From Streptomyces hygroscopicus (lineage in GTDB: Bacteria > Actinomycetota > Actinomycetes > Streptomycetales > Streptomycetaceae), in NCBI GenBank assembly GCA_002021875.1, contig CP018627.1, forward strand, positions 7,378,001 to 7,442,000: 64,000 bases of DNA, written 5' to 3'. Each line of letters opens with the position of its first letter. Position 1 is the stretch's first letter. The notes below the pieces were generated by a model. The model ran no database searches. It was not told the DNA's origin and worked only from the letters and a program-made list of their open reading frames with translations. Positions 27,537 through 36,732 of the stretch are shown one piece after another. The translations under genes and the position numbers were made by a program.

Positions 27537-29624
27537 TCAATTGTCTGTGATGGGGGAGATGATGGTGAGGTCGCCGGTGCCGGTGAGGTGGGGCCGGACA
27601 CCGTGGGTGACCGGGAAGAGGTCCGTTTTGTCGCGGTCCACAATGTCGCCCACGATGCGGCCGATCGGGATCGGGATCTCGGACCCGGCGGACTTATGGA
27701 GCGTCAGGGTCCAGGCGGCGACGCCCTCGTCGTCCGTACGGGCCTGCTGGATCCGCTCGTACGGGACGGTGAAGCGGAACCGGCCGCCGTCCAGCGCCGT
27801 GGCACCGGTGAGGAACGAGCGGGCCGGGCCGCGGGACGGAGTGGCCACCGCGGTCGGGGCGGCGCCGAGCCCGAAGCGCGCCCCGTACAGGGTGCCTTCG
27901 ACGGCGAGTCCCTCGGCGTCCATGCGGATCACCCGGGCCTCGGCGTGGACCGGGCGCCGCCAGGCGCGCAGCGCGAGAAAGCCGTCGACGGTGGCGTAGG
28001 GGATCCACCAGGCGACGGGCGAGCCGGGCAGCGGCTCCAGGTCCAACAGCCCGCGCCCCTCGGCGAAGCGGCAGCCGACCCGGCGGCGGACGCCATCGGA
28101 GCGGCGGACCACATGCAGATCCCAGCGGCCCTCGGCGAGATCGAGCGTCGCGCGGTCGAGCGTGGCCGTCCAGGGCGCGGACGGCGCGATGCCCGCCGGG
28201 GGCAGAAGCGGAACGCGGAGCGGCGCCTCGTCGCTCTTCCGGCGGGTGACGGTCAGTTCGAGCCCGCTGCCGCGCACCTCGGCGGGCTCCAGCAGCACCG
28301 ACAGATTTCCCTCGGCGGTGACCCGGCAGGACGCGATGGGCCGCAGCGGCCTGCGGACCAGCTGCTTGACCGCGCCCTTGAGGGTGACGGTCAGCGGCGT
28401 CCCGGCCGCCCGGCCGCGCAGGGGCGTGACCGCACGGCGCCGCCCGGCCGGGGCCTCGGTGCCGCGGGCGGTGTGGAGTTCCTCGATGAGCCGCTCGTAG
28501 GAGGCCGCCACGCGCTCCGGGGCGTACCGCCGCGCCGCGATACGGGCCGCCTCGCCCATCGAGCGGCGCAGTTCGCCGTCCTCGATCAGGGTCAGCAGCC
28601 CCTTGGCGATCCCGTCGGCGTCGCCGGGCGGCACCAGCAGCCCGTCCCGGCCATCGGTGATGATCTCGCCCGGCCCGTGCGGGCAGTCGGTGGCGACCAC
28701 GGGTACCCCGCAGTGCATCGCCTCGACGATCGTCATGCCGAAGGACTCCTCGCGGGAGGTGACGGCGGCGATCGCACCCTTGGCCCACTCGGTCTCGATG
28801 GGGGAGTGGGCGCCCATCAGGGTGATGTGATCGGCCAGCCCGAGCTTGTCGATCTGACGGCGCAGCGCGGGGAGTTGGGGGCCGCGGCCGTAGATGCGCA
28901 GCCGCCAGTCGGGATGTTTGGCGGCGACCGTCTCCCAGGCGGCCACCAGCAGGTCGTAGCGCTTGACCGGGATCAGCCGGCCCGCGGCCACGACCAGTTT
29001 GGCGCGGCCGTCGGAGGGCTCGATCCCGGTGGCGGGCACCCCGTTGGGCAGGGCGGTCAGCCGGGTGGTGACACCGGGGAGGTGGGCCCGGTGGGTGGCC
29101 GCGTCGGCCTCGGAGACCGAGGTGTACGCGTCGAGATGGGGTATGGCGGCGTCGCAGGCGGCACGGATCTCGGCGCGGTGGGTGCCGTAGAGGCGGTGCT
29201 CCTGGCCGATCCGCAGAAAGTGGCCGGTGCGGCCGAGCGCGGCGAGGTAGATGACCAGGCCGGGGCGGGTGGCGATGACGACATCGGCGTCGGTGCGGTC
29301 GAGATGGCCGGCGACGCGTTCATCGGTGAGGGCGTTGAAATTGGTGGTGCCCCTGGCCTCGGCGTCCGGGATATGGGCGCTGGGCCGCGCCAGCAGCGGA
29401 TGGCCGAGGTCGCCCGCCCGGACGCCGTCGTCGTGGGGGCGCAGGTCGATCAGGGGTCTGAGCCGTACGGCGGGGTGGAGGGGGAGGTTCGGGGTGTCGA
29501 TGGTGCGGATCAGGGAGACGATCTCCACGGTGTGGTGAGCGGCGAGAGCCCCGGCCACATTGAAGGTCGACCGGATGGTGCCACCGATGCCATAGGCGTT
29601 GTGGAGCAGGAAAGAAATCTTCAT
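27537..29624 (-). CDS. GT4-family glycosyltransferase with extra C-terminal domain
   Basis: 695 residues from ATG 29624 (MKISFLLHNAYGIGGTIRS). The GT-B fold fills residues 1-375, with the nucleotide-sugar site EESFGMTIVEAMHCGVPVV carrying the family's E-x7-E. A C-terminal region of about 300 residues, beta-rich and with no catalytic motif I recognise, is unlike ordinary GT4 enzymes and recalls accessory domains on wall-polymer glycosyltransferases. No transmembrane helix. The SD is weak. It likely decorates or polymerises a cell-surface glycan; the acceptor is unknown. Confidence 0.85.
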   Translation of the reverse strand: MKISFLLHNAYGIGGTIRSTFNVAGALAAHHTVEIVSLIRTIDTPNLPLHPAVRLRPLIDLRPHDDGVRAGDLGHPLLARPSAHIPDAEARGTTNFNALTDERVAGHLDRTDADVVIATRPGLVIYLAALGRTGHFLRIGQEHRLYGTHRAEIRAACDAAIPHLDAYTSVSEADAATHRAHLPGVTTRLTALPNGVPATGIEPSDGRAKLVVAAGRLIPVKRYDLLVAAWETVAAKHPDWRLRIYGRGPQLPALRRQIDKLGLADHITLMGAHSPIETEWAKGAIAAVTSREESFGMTIVEAMHCGVPVVATDCPHGPGEIITDGRDGLLVPPGDADGIAKGLLTLIEDGELRRSMGEAARIAARRYAPERVAASYERLIEELHTARGTEAPAGRRRAVTPLRGRAAGTPLTVTLKGAVKQLVRRPLRPIASCRVTAEGNLSVLLEPAEVRGSGLELTVTRRKSDEAPLRVPLLPPAGIAPSAPWTATLDRATLDLAEGRWDLHVVRRSDGVRRRVGCRFAEGRGLLDLEPLPGSPVAWWIPYATVDGFLALRAWRRPVHAEARVIRMDAEGLAVEGTLYGARFGLGAAPTAVATPSRGPARSFLTGATALDGGRFRFTVPYERIQQARTDDEGVAAWTLTLHKSAGSEIPIPIGRIVGDIVDRDKTDLFPVTHGVRPHLTGTGDLTIISPITDN

Positions 29625-29690
29625 GGTGATGTACGCGCGGCGTAGCTGATCCGCCGCGGCGTGCCCTCCCCTCCGAGGCCGTGCTTCGTT

Positions 29691-29769
29691 CTGGTTCCGA
29701 ACCAGGCTGCATTGGGCCGATATGGGGCCGGTGTGATGCCGGTATGAAGCCAGTAAGGACCGATCGGTC
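29691..29769. promoter_or_regulatory. palindromes in the divergent glycosyltransferase/lipoprotein gap
   Basis: The 306-base gap 29625-29930 separates divergent genes. It holds an inverted repeat CTGGTTCCGAACCAG (29691-29705) and a perfect 12-bp palindrome GACCGATCGGTC (29758-29769), with several GCCGGTRTGA-like direct repeats between them. These are candidate operators for one or both genes. No coding sequence is seen. Confidence 0.4.
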
Positions 29770-29930
29770 GGTAAGACTGGTCTGGGCCGCGAAGGTTGCT
29801 TATGCGCATGGTGATATGGGAACCACCACATTCGGGAAAGGGAGTACAACCCTCCCGGTGGTCTGGGAGTCTGCGGGGTGTCCGTGCGGTGGCCGTACGG
29901 GCCCGATATCGACCAGGGGTGGACAGAGAA

Positions 29931-30686
29931 ATGAACGAGTCCGGTGCGAAGCGGACCATGGGCGCGGCCATCGCGGCGGTGGCGGCGCTGGGGCTGATGA
30001 CCGGATGCGGCAGCGACTCCGGCGACGGGAAGTCCGACGGCGCCAAGCAGGACGACAAGCCCGCGAGCACCGCCCCGGCCGCGAAGCCGCTGTCCGCGTC
30101 CGCCCTGGAGCGGGCCGCCCTGACCAAGGGCGAGGTCAAGGGGCTCGAAGTCCAGAAGATGACGGACAAGGAGGTCAGCGAGGGCGGCTCGTCCAAGTCC
30201 GCGAAGGCCGATTGCCAGCCGCTGGCCGCGCTGATGGGCACCCGCTACGACCCGGCGCCCAAGGCCAGCGTCCACCGCGCCTACGCCACCGACCTCACCA
30301 AGGCGAAGGTCGGCGGCGCCGGCCTGATCCGCATCTCCTCCTACGGGCCGGGCGACGCCGAGCGGACGGTGAAGGACCTGCGCGAGGCGGTGACCGCCTG
30401 CCGGGGCGGCTTCCCGGCCGAGGACGGCACCGGGGCGAAGGCGGACGTCACGAAGGTGACACCGCTCGACGCGCCGAAGCGCGGGGACGAGGCGGTGGCC
30501 TTCAGCCTGCATGACGCGGGCAAGGAGAACGCCGTCATCAAGTTCACGGTCGTGCGGACGGGGCCGCAGGTGACGGTGTTCTTCGGGGTCAACATCGCGG
30601 ACCCCGCGAAGTCCGAGATCCCGGCCGCGCTGGTGGACGCGCAGGTGGCAAAGGTGGAGAAGGCGACGCGGGGCGCCGCGTCGTAG
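29931..30686 (+). CDS. predicted lipoprotein, unknown function
   Basis: 251 residues from ATG 29931. A signal peptide (KRTMGAAIAAVAALGLMTGC) ends in lipobox LMTGC; a Lys/Asp/Ser-rich linker follows. The mature domain (about 60-250) has two cysteines and alternating strands, similar in general form to PknH-sensor-like or lipoprotein domains common in Streptomyces, but no family can be named with confidence. Divergent from the glycosyltransferase and convergent with the next gene. Confidence 0.8.
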   Translation: MNESGAKRTMGAAIAAVAALGLMTGCGSDSGDGKSDGAKQDDKPASTAPAAKPLSASALERAALTKGEVKGLEVQKMTDKEVSEGGSSKSAKADCQPLAALMGTRYDPAPKASVHRAYATDLTKAKVGGAGLIRISSYGPGDAERTVKDLREAVTACRGGFPAEDGTGAKADVTKVTPLDAPKRGDEAVAFSLHDAGKENAVIKFTVVRTGPQVTVFFGVNIADPAKSEIPAALVDAQVAKVEKATRGAAS

Positions 30687-30690
30687 CGGA

Positions 30691-30716
30691 TTCCCGGTGC
30701 CCCCGGCGGGGGGACC
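30691..30716. terminator. bidirectional stem-loop between convergent genes
   Basis: A GC-rich imperfect stem (CCGGTGCCCCC with GGGGGGACCGG) lies between the convergent lipoprotein and membrane-protein genes. It probably terminates one or both transcripts. Confidence 0.4.
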
Positions 30717-30737
30717 GGGGGCTCAGTCGGCGGCGGC

Positions 30738-31598
30738 TCAGTTGCCGGTGGTGGCGGCCGCCTCCGCCGATGCCTGGGCGCTGCCGCGGGCCAGGATGCG
30801 GCGGAAGGTGTAGTCGGCCACATCGCGCCCGGCCTGGAGGGCGGCGGTGTCCGACGCCGTGACCGCCTTGCCCGACGTATAGCCGGAGATCGTGAAGTAG
30901 GCGTACCGCCCGATCGCGTTCGCCGAGCTCTGACAGGCGGTCCGGCGGCAGAAGGCCGGCACGCCCCCGCCGGTCAGCGAGGCGATATTGGGCTTGTACT
31001 GGTCCTTGGCCTTCTCGGCCGCCGCCGTGCCGTCGAAGACCGCGACGCCGACCGTCACCGCGACCCCGTCCCGGGAGAAGGTGGCCCGCAGCAGCTTGCG
31101 GCAGCCGTTGTTCGTCAGCACCGAGCCGAGCGCCCCCTGGGTGCCGGCGGCGCAGCTCGTCGTGGAGGCGGACGCCGCCTTGGTGTACGAGCGGTCGTCC
31201 TTCGCGGCGCGCTTCTCCGGGAAGAGGGTGGCCGCGGACAGCGGCGCCTTGTCCCGCCGCGCGCTGGAGATGATGTCCAGCGGCTTCGGCGGCGCGGGCG
31301 GGGCGACATCGGAGAAGGTGGGCTCGGGCGCCGCCGACTCGCTGGGGAGGTCCTGGGGGGTGGGCAGCCCGCCGGCCGAGTCGCCGCTGCCCTTGTCCTT
31401 GTGGCCGCTGCTGACCACGGCGGTGGCGACGATCGCGGCGACGGCGGCGGTGGCCAGCGCCCCGCCGCCGATGAAGAGCAGCTTGCGGCGCCGGTTGCGC
31501 GCGGCGGACTGGTCGGCGAGCGCCGACCAGTCCGGTGTCGACGGCTGAGGCGGCTGAGATCCCCCGGGCCCGTAAGGCCCCCCTTGCCCAAAGCTCAT
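30738..31598 (-). CDS. membrane-anchored extracellular protein, unknown function
   Basis: 286 residues from ATG 31598; an ATG three codons earlier is also possible. A Gly/Pro/Gln-rich cytoplasmic N terminus (MSFGQGGPYGPGGSQPPQP) and basic NRRRKLL precede one membrane helix (FIGGGALATAAVAAIVATAVV), a Pro/Ser linker, and an outer domain of about 190 residues with four cysteines. The domain resembles the preceding lipoprotein's general type. TAAGAT at minus-strand position 31609-31604 lies where a -10 box of a leaderless message would be. Confidence 0.75.
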   Translation of the reverse strand: MSFGQGGPYGPGGSQPPQPSTPDWSALADQSAARNRRRKLLFIGGGALATAAVAAIVATAVVSSGHKDKGSGDSAGGLPTPQDLPSESAAPEPTFSDVAPPAPPKPLDIISSARRDKAPLSAATLFPEKRAAKDDRSYTKAASASTTSCAAGTQGALGSVLTNNGCRKLLRATFSRDGVAVTVGVAVFDGTAAAEKAKDQYKPNIASLTGGGVPAFCRRTACQSSANAIGRYAYFTISGYTSGKAVTASDTAALQAGRDVADYTFRRILARGSAQASAEAAATTGN

Positions 31599-31709
31599 GG
31601 CGCGCATCTTAGACCGGCCGGGTGACGCTTTGGACCCACCGGCGGGACGCCGGGCGCGGACCGTCCCGGCCCGCGTCGGGGGCCCAGCCGCGGCGCGCGG
31701 GCGTTTTGA

Positions 31710-31907
31710 CTCGCGGGGGTGTGTTGTGACGTTGCGATGTCCGCGTTCGGCCAGGATGGCCGTGGTGCCCCTGTGGGCAGGCGCCCCCCGGCGGTGGACG
31801 GAGCTTCTGTGAGGCGTGCGGGCTCGGGCGGCGCTCCAGGGGTGCGGGCCGCGATCGCATACGGTTGACGGATCCATCCGCAAGCGCGGGGGCGTTTTGA
31901 CCCGCGG
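31710..31907. repeat. duplicated 17-bp promoter-like segment
   Basis: GGCGTTTTGACYCGCGG occurs at 31710-31726 and 31891-31907. Each contains TTGAC; only the second has a good -10 at proper spacing. The wider gap 31608-32139 holds no convincing gene. Confidence 0.6.
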
Positions 31908-31926
31908 TGGGGCGGGCCGGTATTCT
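31897..31926 (+). promoter_or_regulatory. strong promoter of rplM-rpsI
   Basis: TTGACC (31897-31902), 18 bases, TATTCT (31921-31926): close to vegetative consensus. It leaves a leader of about 205 bases before rplM. This is the best sigma-70-type promoter in the window. Confidence 0.65.
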
Positions 31927-32139
31927 GCCAGTTCGTTATGCGTATTGGCTTGCTCGTTCTCACGTGAGAGGCCGTTACGCCGGTCCACCGGGCCGATGAC
32001 CAGCGGCAGGCACTCGGATGCGTCACCGAGGTGCGGCCAAGGCTGTCGTGATCGTCCGGGTGGCCTTGTCCGGACCCGTCCCCTCGGTCCTAGCGGATCC
32101 GGGGAGACCCCACTCACTGAAGAAGCGAAGGCTACGACC

Positions 32140-32583
32140 GTGCGTACGTTCAGCCCCAAGCCCGGCGACGTCCAGCGTCAGTGGCACGTCATCGACGCCA
32201 CCGATGTTGTTCTCGGCCGTCTGGCCACTCAGGCCGCCACCCTCTTGCGGGGCAAGCACAAGCCGGTGTACGCGCCGCATGTCGACACTGGTGACTTCGT
32301 CATCATCATCAACGCCGACAAGGTGCACCTCTCCGGCAACAAGCGGACCCAGAAGATGGCGTACCGCCACTCCGGCTACCCGGGTGGTCTGCGCTCCATC
32401 CGCTACGACGAGCTGCTGGAGAAGAACCCGGAGAAGGCCGTCGAGAAGGCCATCAAGGGCATGCTCCCCAAGAACACCCTGGGCCGTCAGATGCTCTCGA
32501 AGCTGAAGGTGTACTCGGGTGACCAGCACCCGCACGCCGCTCAGCAGCCGGTCCCGTTCGAGATCACCCAGGTCGCGCAGTAG
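32140..32583 (+). CDS. rplM: 50S ribosomal protein L13
   Basis: 147 residues from GTG 32140 ([19 protein letters not shown]). The conserved [20 protein letters not shown] is present. L13 is an early 50S assembly protein. The frame is open far upstream, but the family start fits 32140. rpsI follows in the same unit. Confidence 0.96.
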   Translation: MRTFSPKPGDVQRQWHVIDATDVVLGRLATQAATLLRGKHKPVYAPHVDTGDFVIIINADKVHLSGNKRTQKMAYRHSGYPGGLRSIRYDELLEKNPEKAVEKAIKGMLPKNTLGRQMLSKLKVYSGDQHPHAAQQPVPFEITQVAQ

Positions 32584-32624
32584 TCCCGGCCACCCCTTAC
32601 GACGAAGAGAATCTGAGGAGCATC

Positions 32625-33128
32625 GTGGCCGAGACCACCGCCGAGACCCCCATCGAGGTCGAGGAGTACACCACCGAGAGCGTTGAGACGGTCGAGTCGG
32701 AGTACACCTCCGAGTCGCTCGCTTCCCGCTTCGGTGACCCGCAGCCGGCCGCCGGCACCGGGCGTCGCAAGAACGCCGTGGCGCGCGTCCGCATCGTGCC
32801 GGGCAGCGGGCAGTGGAAGATCAACGGTCGTACTCTCGAGGAGTACTTCCCCAACAAGGTTCACCAGCAGGAAGTCAACGAGCCCTTCAAGGTGCTCGAG
32901 CTGGACGACCGCTACGACGTGATCGCCCGCATCGCGGGCGGCGGCGTGTCCGGCCAGGCCGGTGCGCTCCGTCTGGGCATCGCCCGCGCGCTGAACGAGG
33001 CGGACGTGGACAACAACCGCGCCCCCCTCAAGAAGGCCGGCTTCCTGACCCGTGACGACCGCGCCACCGAGCGTAAGAAGGCCGGTCTGAAGAAGGCCCG
33101 CAAGGCGCCTCAGTACAGCAAGCGCTGA
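32625..33128 (+). CDS. rpsI: 30S ribosomal protein S9
   Basis: 167 residues, GTG start with GAGGAG upstream. An acidic N-terminal extension of about 40 residues, normal in actinobacteria, precedes the S9 core ([12 protein letters not shown]); the C terminus KAPQYSKR is the tail that reaches P-site tRNA. Terminator-like stem follows. Confidence 0.97.
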   Translation: MAETTAETPIEVEEYTTESVETVESEYTSESLASRFGDPQPAAGTGRRKNAVARVRIVPGSGQWKINGRTLEEYFPNKVHQQEVNEPFKVLELDDRYDVIARIAGGGVSGQAGALRLGIARALNEADVDNNRAPLKKAGFLTRDDRATERKKAGLKKARKAPQYSKR

Positions 33129-33154
33129 CGCCCATCGCGGCACCGCTGCTTCAC

Positions 33155-33196
33155 CCGAACGCCCCGGCGGCACCACCTGTGCCCCGGGGCGTTCGG
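33155..33196 (+). terminator. 13-bp perfect stem-loop after rpsI
   Basis: CCGAACGCCCCGG (33155-33167) pairs perfectly with 33184-33196, 26 bases after the rpsI stop and before glmM. Confidence 0.7.
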
Positions 33197-33267
33197 CTAT
33201 CGCCACCAGGGGGCGTATACCTACAAGCAAGCTTCTGCCCCCCAGCTCGTAACTTCGGAGGACACCA

Positions 33268-34626
33268 GTGGGACGACTCTTCGGTACGGATGGTGTGCGC
33301 GGCGTCGCCAACGTCGATCTGACGGCTGAGATGGCGCTCGGCCTCTCGGTAGCGGCGGCGCATGTGCTCGCCGAGGCGGGAACCTTCGAGGGCCATCGGC
33401 CGGTGGCGGTGGTCGGGCGGGATCCGCGAGCGTCCGGGGAGTTCCTGGAGGCGGCCGTGGTGGCGGGGCTGGCCAGCGCCGGAGTGGACGTCCTGCGGGT
33501 CGGCGTGCTGCCCACGCCGGCCGTCGCGCATCTGACCGGGGCGCTGGACGCGGACCTCGGGGTGATGCTCTCCGCGAGCCACAACCCGATGCCCGACAAC
33601 GGGATCAAGTTCTTCGCCCGCGGCGGCCACAAGCTGGCCGACGAGCTGGAAGACCGTATCGAGACCACCTACCGCTCGCATGCCTCCGGTGAGCCGTGGG
33701 ACCGGCCGACGGGCGCCGGGGTGGGCCGGCTCCGGCCCTACGAGGAGGGCTTCGACGCCTACGTGGCCCATCTGGTCGGCGCCCTCCCCAACCGGCTCGA
33801 CGGCCTCAAGGTCGTCATCGACGGCGCGCACGGCGCCGCCGCCCGGGTCTCCCCTGAGGCGTTCGCACGCGCCGGGGCCGAGGTCGTCACGATCGGCACC
33901 GACCCGGACGGCCTCAACATCAACGACGGCTACGGCTCCACCCACCTCGCCCGGCTCCAGGCCGCCGTCGTGGAGCACCGCGCGGACCTCGGCATCGCCC
34001 ACGACGGGGACGCCGACCGCTGTCTCGCGGTGGACGCGAGTGGCCGCGAGGTCGACGGCGACCAGATCCTCGCCGTCCTGGCCCTGGCCATGCGCGAGGC
34101 GGGCGAGCTGCGGGGGGACGCGGTGGTCGGCACCGTGATGTCCAACCTCGGCTTCAAGCTGGCCATGAAGCGCGAGGGCGTCGAGCTGGTCCAGACGGCG
34201 GTCGGGGACCGCTATGTCCTGGAGGAGATGAAGACCCGCGGCTACGCGCTCGGCGGCGAGCAGTCCGGCCATGTGATCGTCCTCGACCACGCCACCACCG
34301 GTGACGGCACGCTCACCGGACTGCTGCTGGCGGCCCGCGTCGCCGCGACCGGCCGCACCCTGGCCGACCTCGCCGCCGTCATGGAGCGACTGCCCCAGGT
34401 GCTGGTCAACGTCCCCGACGTGGACAAGTCCCGCGTCGCCTCCAGCGCCGACCTGGCCGCGGCCGTCGCCGAGGCCGAGCGCGAGCTGGGCGAGACCGGC
34501 CGAGTACTCCTCCGCCCGTCGGGCACGGAGCCGCTGGTGCGGGTCATGGTCGAGGCCGCCGACATCGAACAGGCCCGCTCGGTCGCCGGACGCCTGGCGG
34601 ACGCGGTGAAGTCGGCCCTGGGCTAG
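33268..34626 (+). CDS. glmM: phosphoglucosamine mutase
   Basis: 452 residues, GTG start with GGAGG upstream. The catalytic phospho-serine loop [11 protein letters not shown] has Ser104; the metal loop DGDADR and the sugar-binding GGEQSGH and C-terminal phosphate-binding [12 protein letters not shown] are intact. It interconverts glucosamine-6-P and glucosamine-1-P for UDP-GlcNAc and so for peptidoglycan. glmS lies 2.1 kb downstream. Confidence 0.96.
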   Translation: MGRLFGTDGVRGVANVDLTAEMALGLSVAAAHVLAEAGTFEGHRPVAVVGRDPRASGEFLEAAVVAGLASAGVDVLRVGVLPTPAVAHLTGALDADLGVMLSASHNPMPDNGIKFFARGGHKLADELEDRIETTYRSHASGEPWDRPTGAGVGRLRPYEEGFDAYVAHLVGALPNRLDGLKVVIDGAHGAAARVSPEAFARAGAEVVTIGTDPDGLNINDGYGSTHLARLQAAVVEHRADLGIAHDGDADRCLAVDASGREVDGDQILAVLALAMREAGELRGDAVVGTVMSNLGFKLAMKREGVELVQTAVGDRYVLEEMKTRGYALGGEQSGHVIVLDHATTGDGTLTGLLLAARVAATGRTLADLAAVMERLPQVLVNVPDVDKSRVASSADLAAAVAEAERELGETGRVLLRPSGTEPLVRVMVEAADIEQARSVAGRLADAVKSALG

Positions 34627-34640
34627 CGGATCTTTCCCTT

Positions 34641-34683
34641 CCCCGCCCCGTCCCGCAGATCGCTGCTGCGGGACGGGGCGGGG
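34641..34683. terminator. 18-bp perfect stem-loop, glmM/DUF389 convergent gap
   Basis: Bases 34641-34658 and 34666-34683 are perfect 18-bp inverted repeats with a seven-base loop. It sits between convergent genes and likely stops transcription from both sides. Confidence 0.75.
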
Positions 34684-34693
34684 GTGAGGGAGG

Positions 34694-35614
34694 CTACCCC
34701 CGCCGCCCCCACAAAACCTTCTGCACGCCCAACGTCAGCGTCCCCGCCACCACGATCCCCACCAGATTCAGCAGCAACTGCTCAGTAGAGCCCCACATCT
34801 GCTCGATCTCCCCATACCCCAGCGCCACCGCCGCGTTGGCCGCCGCCGGCACCGTCGTCACCGAGATCGCCACACCCACCAGCGCGCCGGACTTCGCCGA
34901 GGTCAGCGAGAGCGTTCCGGCGATTCCCGCGAGCACGGCGACCACGAACGAGAACATGTCCGGCTTCCAGATGAAGTCCGTGTTCGGCCGGGCGGCGTCC
35001 AGCATCTCCCTGCTGAAGAGACCCAACGCGTCCATCACGATGCCGAAGCCGGTGGTCAGCGCCATCGCCGCGGCGAACCCGACCAGCAGCGCGATCGCCG
35101 AGCGGGCGGCCAGCCGCGGCGCGCGCCGCACCAGCGCGGTGCACAGCCCCGCCAGCGGCCCGAACTCCGGGCCCACCGCCATCGCGCCGACGATCAGGAT
35201 CGCGTTGTCCAGCACCACACCGCATGCCGCGATCATCGTCGCGATGGCGAGGAAGGCGAGATAGGTGACCGAGAGGGTGGACTCCTCGTGGGTGGCGTCG
35301 GCCAGGTGCTCCCACAGGACCGCGTCCGCACCCTCGCCGGGCGCCTCCTCCTCCGCCCTGTCGGCGCGCTTGGACAGCGACAGGTCGATGTTCTCCACCG
35401 CGATCGACCCGGTCTCGTCCAGCCCCAGCTCACGCAGCTCGCCCAGCAGACCGTCCCCGGCCTCGCGCGCCACGTCGCACATGACGACGTCCCCCGCGGG
35501 GTTGCGGGCGGCGCCCGGCAGCACCACCAGATGGGTGGTGCCGACCGTCTTCTCGATGCTGCGCACCACCGCCTCGGTGCGGTCAGCGGGGACGATCAAC
35601 CGCAAGTGCAGCAT
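34694..35614 (-). CDS. DUF389 family membrane protein
   Basis: 306 residues from ATG 35614, with GAGGAG upstream. A soluble N-terminal domain (LRLIVPADRTEAVVRSIEKTVG, about 1-105) precedes five to six membrane helices with the family's DNAILIVGAMAVGPEFGPLAGL. DUF389 proteins are widespread and of unproven function. It is 12 bases after coaA and probably co-transcribed. Confidence 0.88.
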   Translation of the reverse strand: MLHLRLIVPADRTEAVVRSIEKTVGTTHLVVLPGAARNPAGDVVMCDVAREAGDGLLGELRELGLDETGSIAVENIDLSLSKRADRAEEEAPGEGADAVLWEHLADATHEESTLSVTYLAFLAIATMIAACGVVLDNAILIVGAMAVGPEFGPLAGLCTALVRRAPRLAARSAIALLVGFAAAMALTTGFGIVMDALGLFSREMLDAARPNTDFIWKPDMFSFVVAVLAGIAGTLSLTSAKSGALVGVAISVTTVPAAANAAVALGYGEIEQMWGSTEQLLLNLVGIVVAGTLTLGVQKVLWGRRG

Positions 35615-35626
35615 CGCGTACGCTCC

Positions 35627-36637
35627 TCACAGCTTGCGCAGGGACAGCCGCTGGACCTTGTGGTCCGGCCCCTTGCGCAGCACCAGCGTCGCCCGGCCCC
35701 GCGTGGGCTGGACGTTCTGCTTCAGATTGGGCTTGTTGATGGTCCGCCAGATCATCCGGCCGTAGTCCAGCGCCTCCTCCTCGGAGACCTGGGTGTACTT
35801 GCGGAAGTACGAGGACGGGTCCAGGAAGGCCGTTTCGCGCAGCTTCCTGAAGCGTCCCAGGTACCAGCGCTCGATGTCCTCGGTCCGGGCGTCCACGTAC
35901 ACGCTGAAGTCGAAGAAGTCCGCGAGCCCCACCCGGGTCAGCCCGTCGTTCCCCGGCAGCGCGGGCTGCAGCACATTGAGCCCCTCGACGATCAGGATGT
36001 CGGGGCGGTGCACGGTCTGCCGCTCGTCCGGCACGATGTCGTAGATCAGGTGTGAGTAGACCGGCGCCGACACCTCCGCCCGGCCCGCCTTCACATCGGC
36101 GACGAAGCGGGTCAGCGCCCTGCGGTCGTAACTCTCGGGGAACCCTTTACGGGACATCAGCCCGCGGCGCCGCAGCTCGGCGTTGGGGTACAGAAAGCCG
36201 TCGGTGGTGATCAGCTCCACCCGCGGATGCTCGGGCCACCGGGCCAGCAGCGCCTGGAGCAGCCGGGCGGTGGTCGACTTGCCGACCGCGACGCTGCCCG
36301 CCACGCCTATGACGAAGGGCGTACCGGGCTGGGCGCCGTTGCCCCGCTTGGTGTCGCCGAGGAAGGTGTTGAGCGCGCCGCGCAGATTGCCGGTGGCGGC
36401 CACGTAGAGGTTGAGCAGCCGGGACAGCGGCAGATAGACGTCCCGCACCTCTTCGAGGTCGATGACGTCGCCGAGTCCCCGCAGCTTCTCCACCTCGTCG
36501 GCGGTCAGCGGCAGCGGGGTCTTGTCCCGCAGCGCGCTCCACTCGGCGCGGGACAGATCCACATACGGGGTCGCCTCGCCGCTCCGCCGCTGCGGGCCGC
36601 GCACGGTGCGCGCCTCGCGCGCGCTTGACGTGATCAC
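35627..36637 (-). CDS. coaA: pantothenate kinase, type I
   Basis: 336 residues. The Walker A loop [14 protein letters not shown] and the motifs TTDGFLYPN and RKGFPESYD identify bacterial type I CoaA, which phosphorylates pantothenate in the first committed step to CoA. The GTG at 36637 has a G-rich SD abutting it, so an in-frame GTG about 12 codons later is a possible true start. Divergent from glmS. Confidence 0.93.
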   Translation of the reverse strand: MITSSAREARTVRGPQRRSGEATPYVDLSRAEWSALRDKTPLPLTADEVEKLRGLGDVIDLEEVRDVYLPLSRLLNLYVAATGNLRGALNTFLGDTKRGNGAQPGTPFVIGVAGSVAVGKSTTARLLQALLARWPEHPRVELITTDGFLYPNAELRRRGLMSRKGFPESYDRRALTRFVADVKAGRAEVSAPVYSHLIYDIVPDERQTVHRPDILIVEGLNVLQPALPGNDGLTRVGLADFFDFSVYVDARTEDIERWYLGRFRKLRETAFLDPSSYFRKYTQVSEEEALDYGRMIWRTINKPNLKQNVQPTRGRATLVLRKGPDHKVQRLSLRKL

Positions 36638-36732
36638 CCCCTCATTGTCATGCCAGGGACCGGCCGAGTGACCGGTGCCCCGGCGTGGGGTCGGTCACCC
36701 CGGCCCGGGGCCGGGGGTCGTACGCTGCGTCC

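Noticed and set aside
27537..30512. 991-residue fusion protein on the minus strand
   Set aside because: Only the part from ATG 29624 is a glycosyltransferase; the upstream extension covers the divergent intergenic region and the opposite lipoprotein gene.
36638..36732. GlmS ribozyme/riboswitch before glmS
   Set aside because: The 95-base divergent gap is too short and shows no glmS-ribozyme core; such ribozymes are mainly a Firmicute feature.
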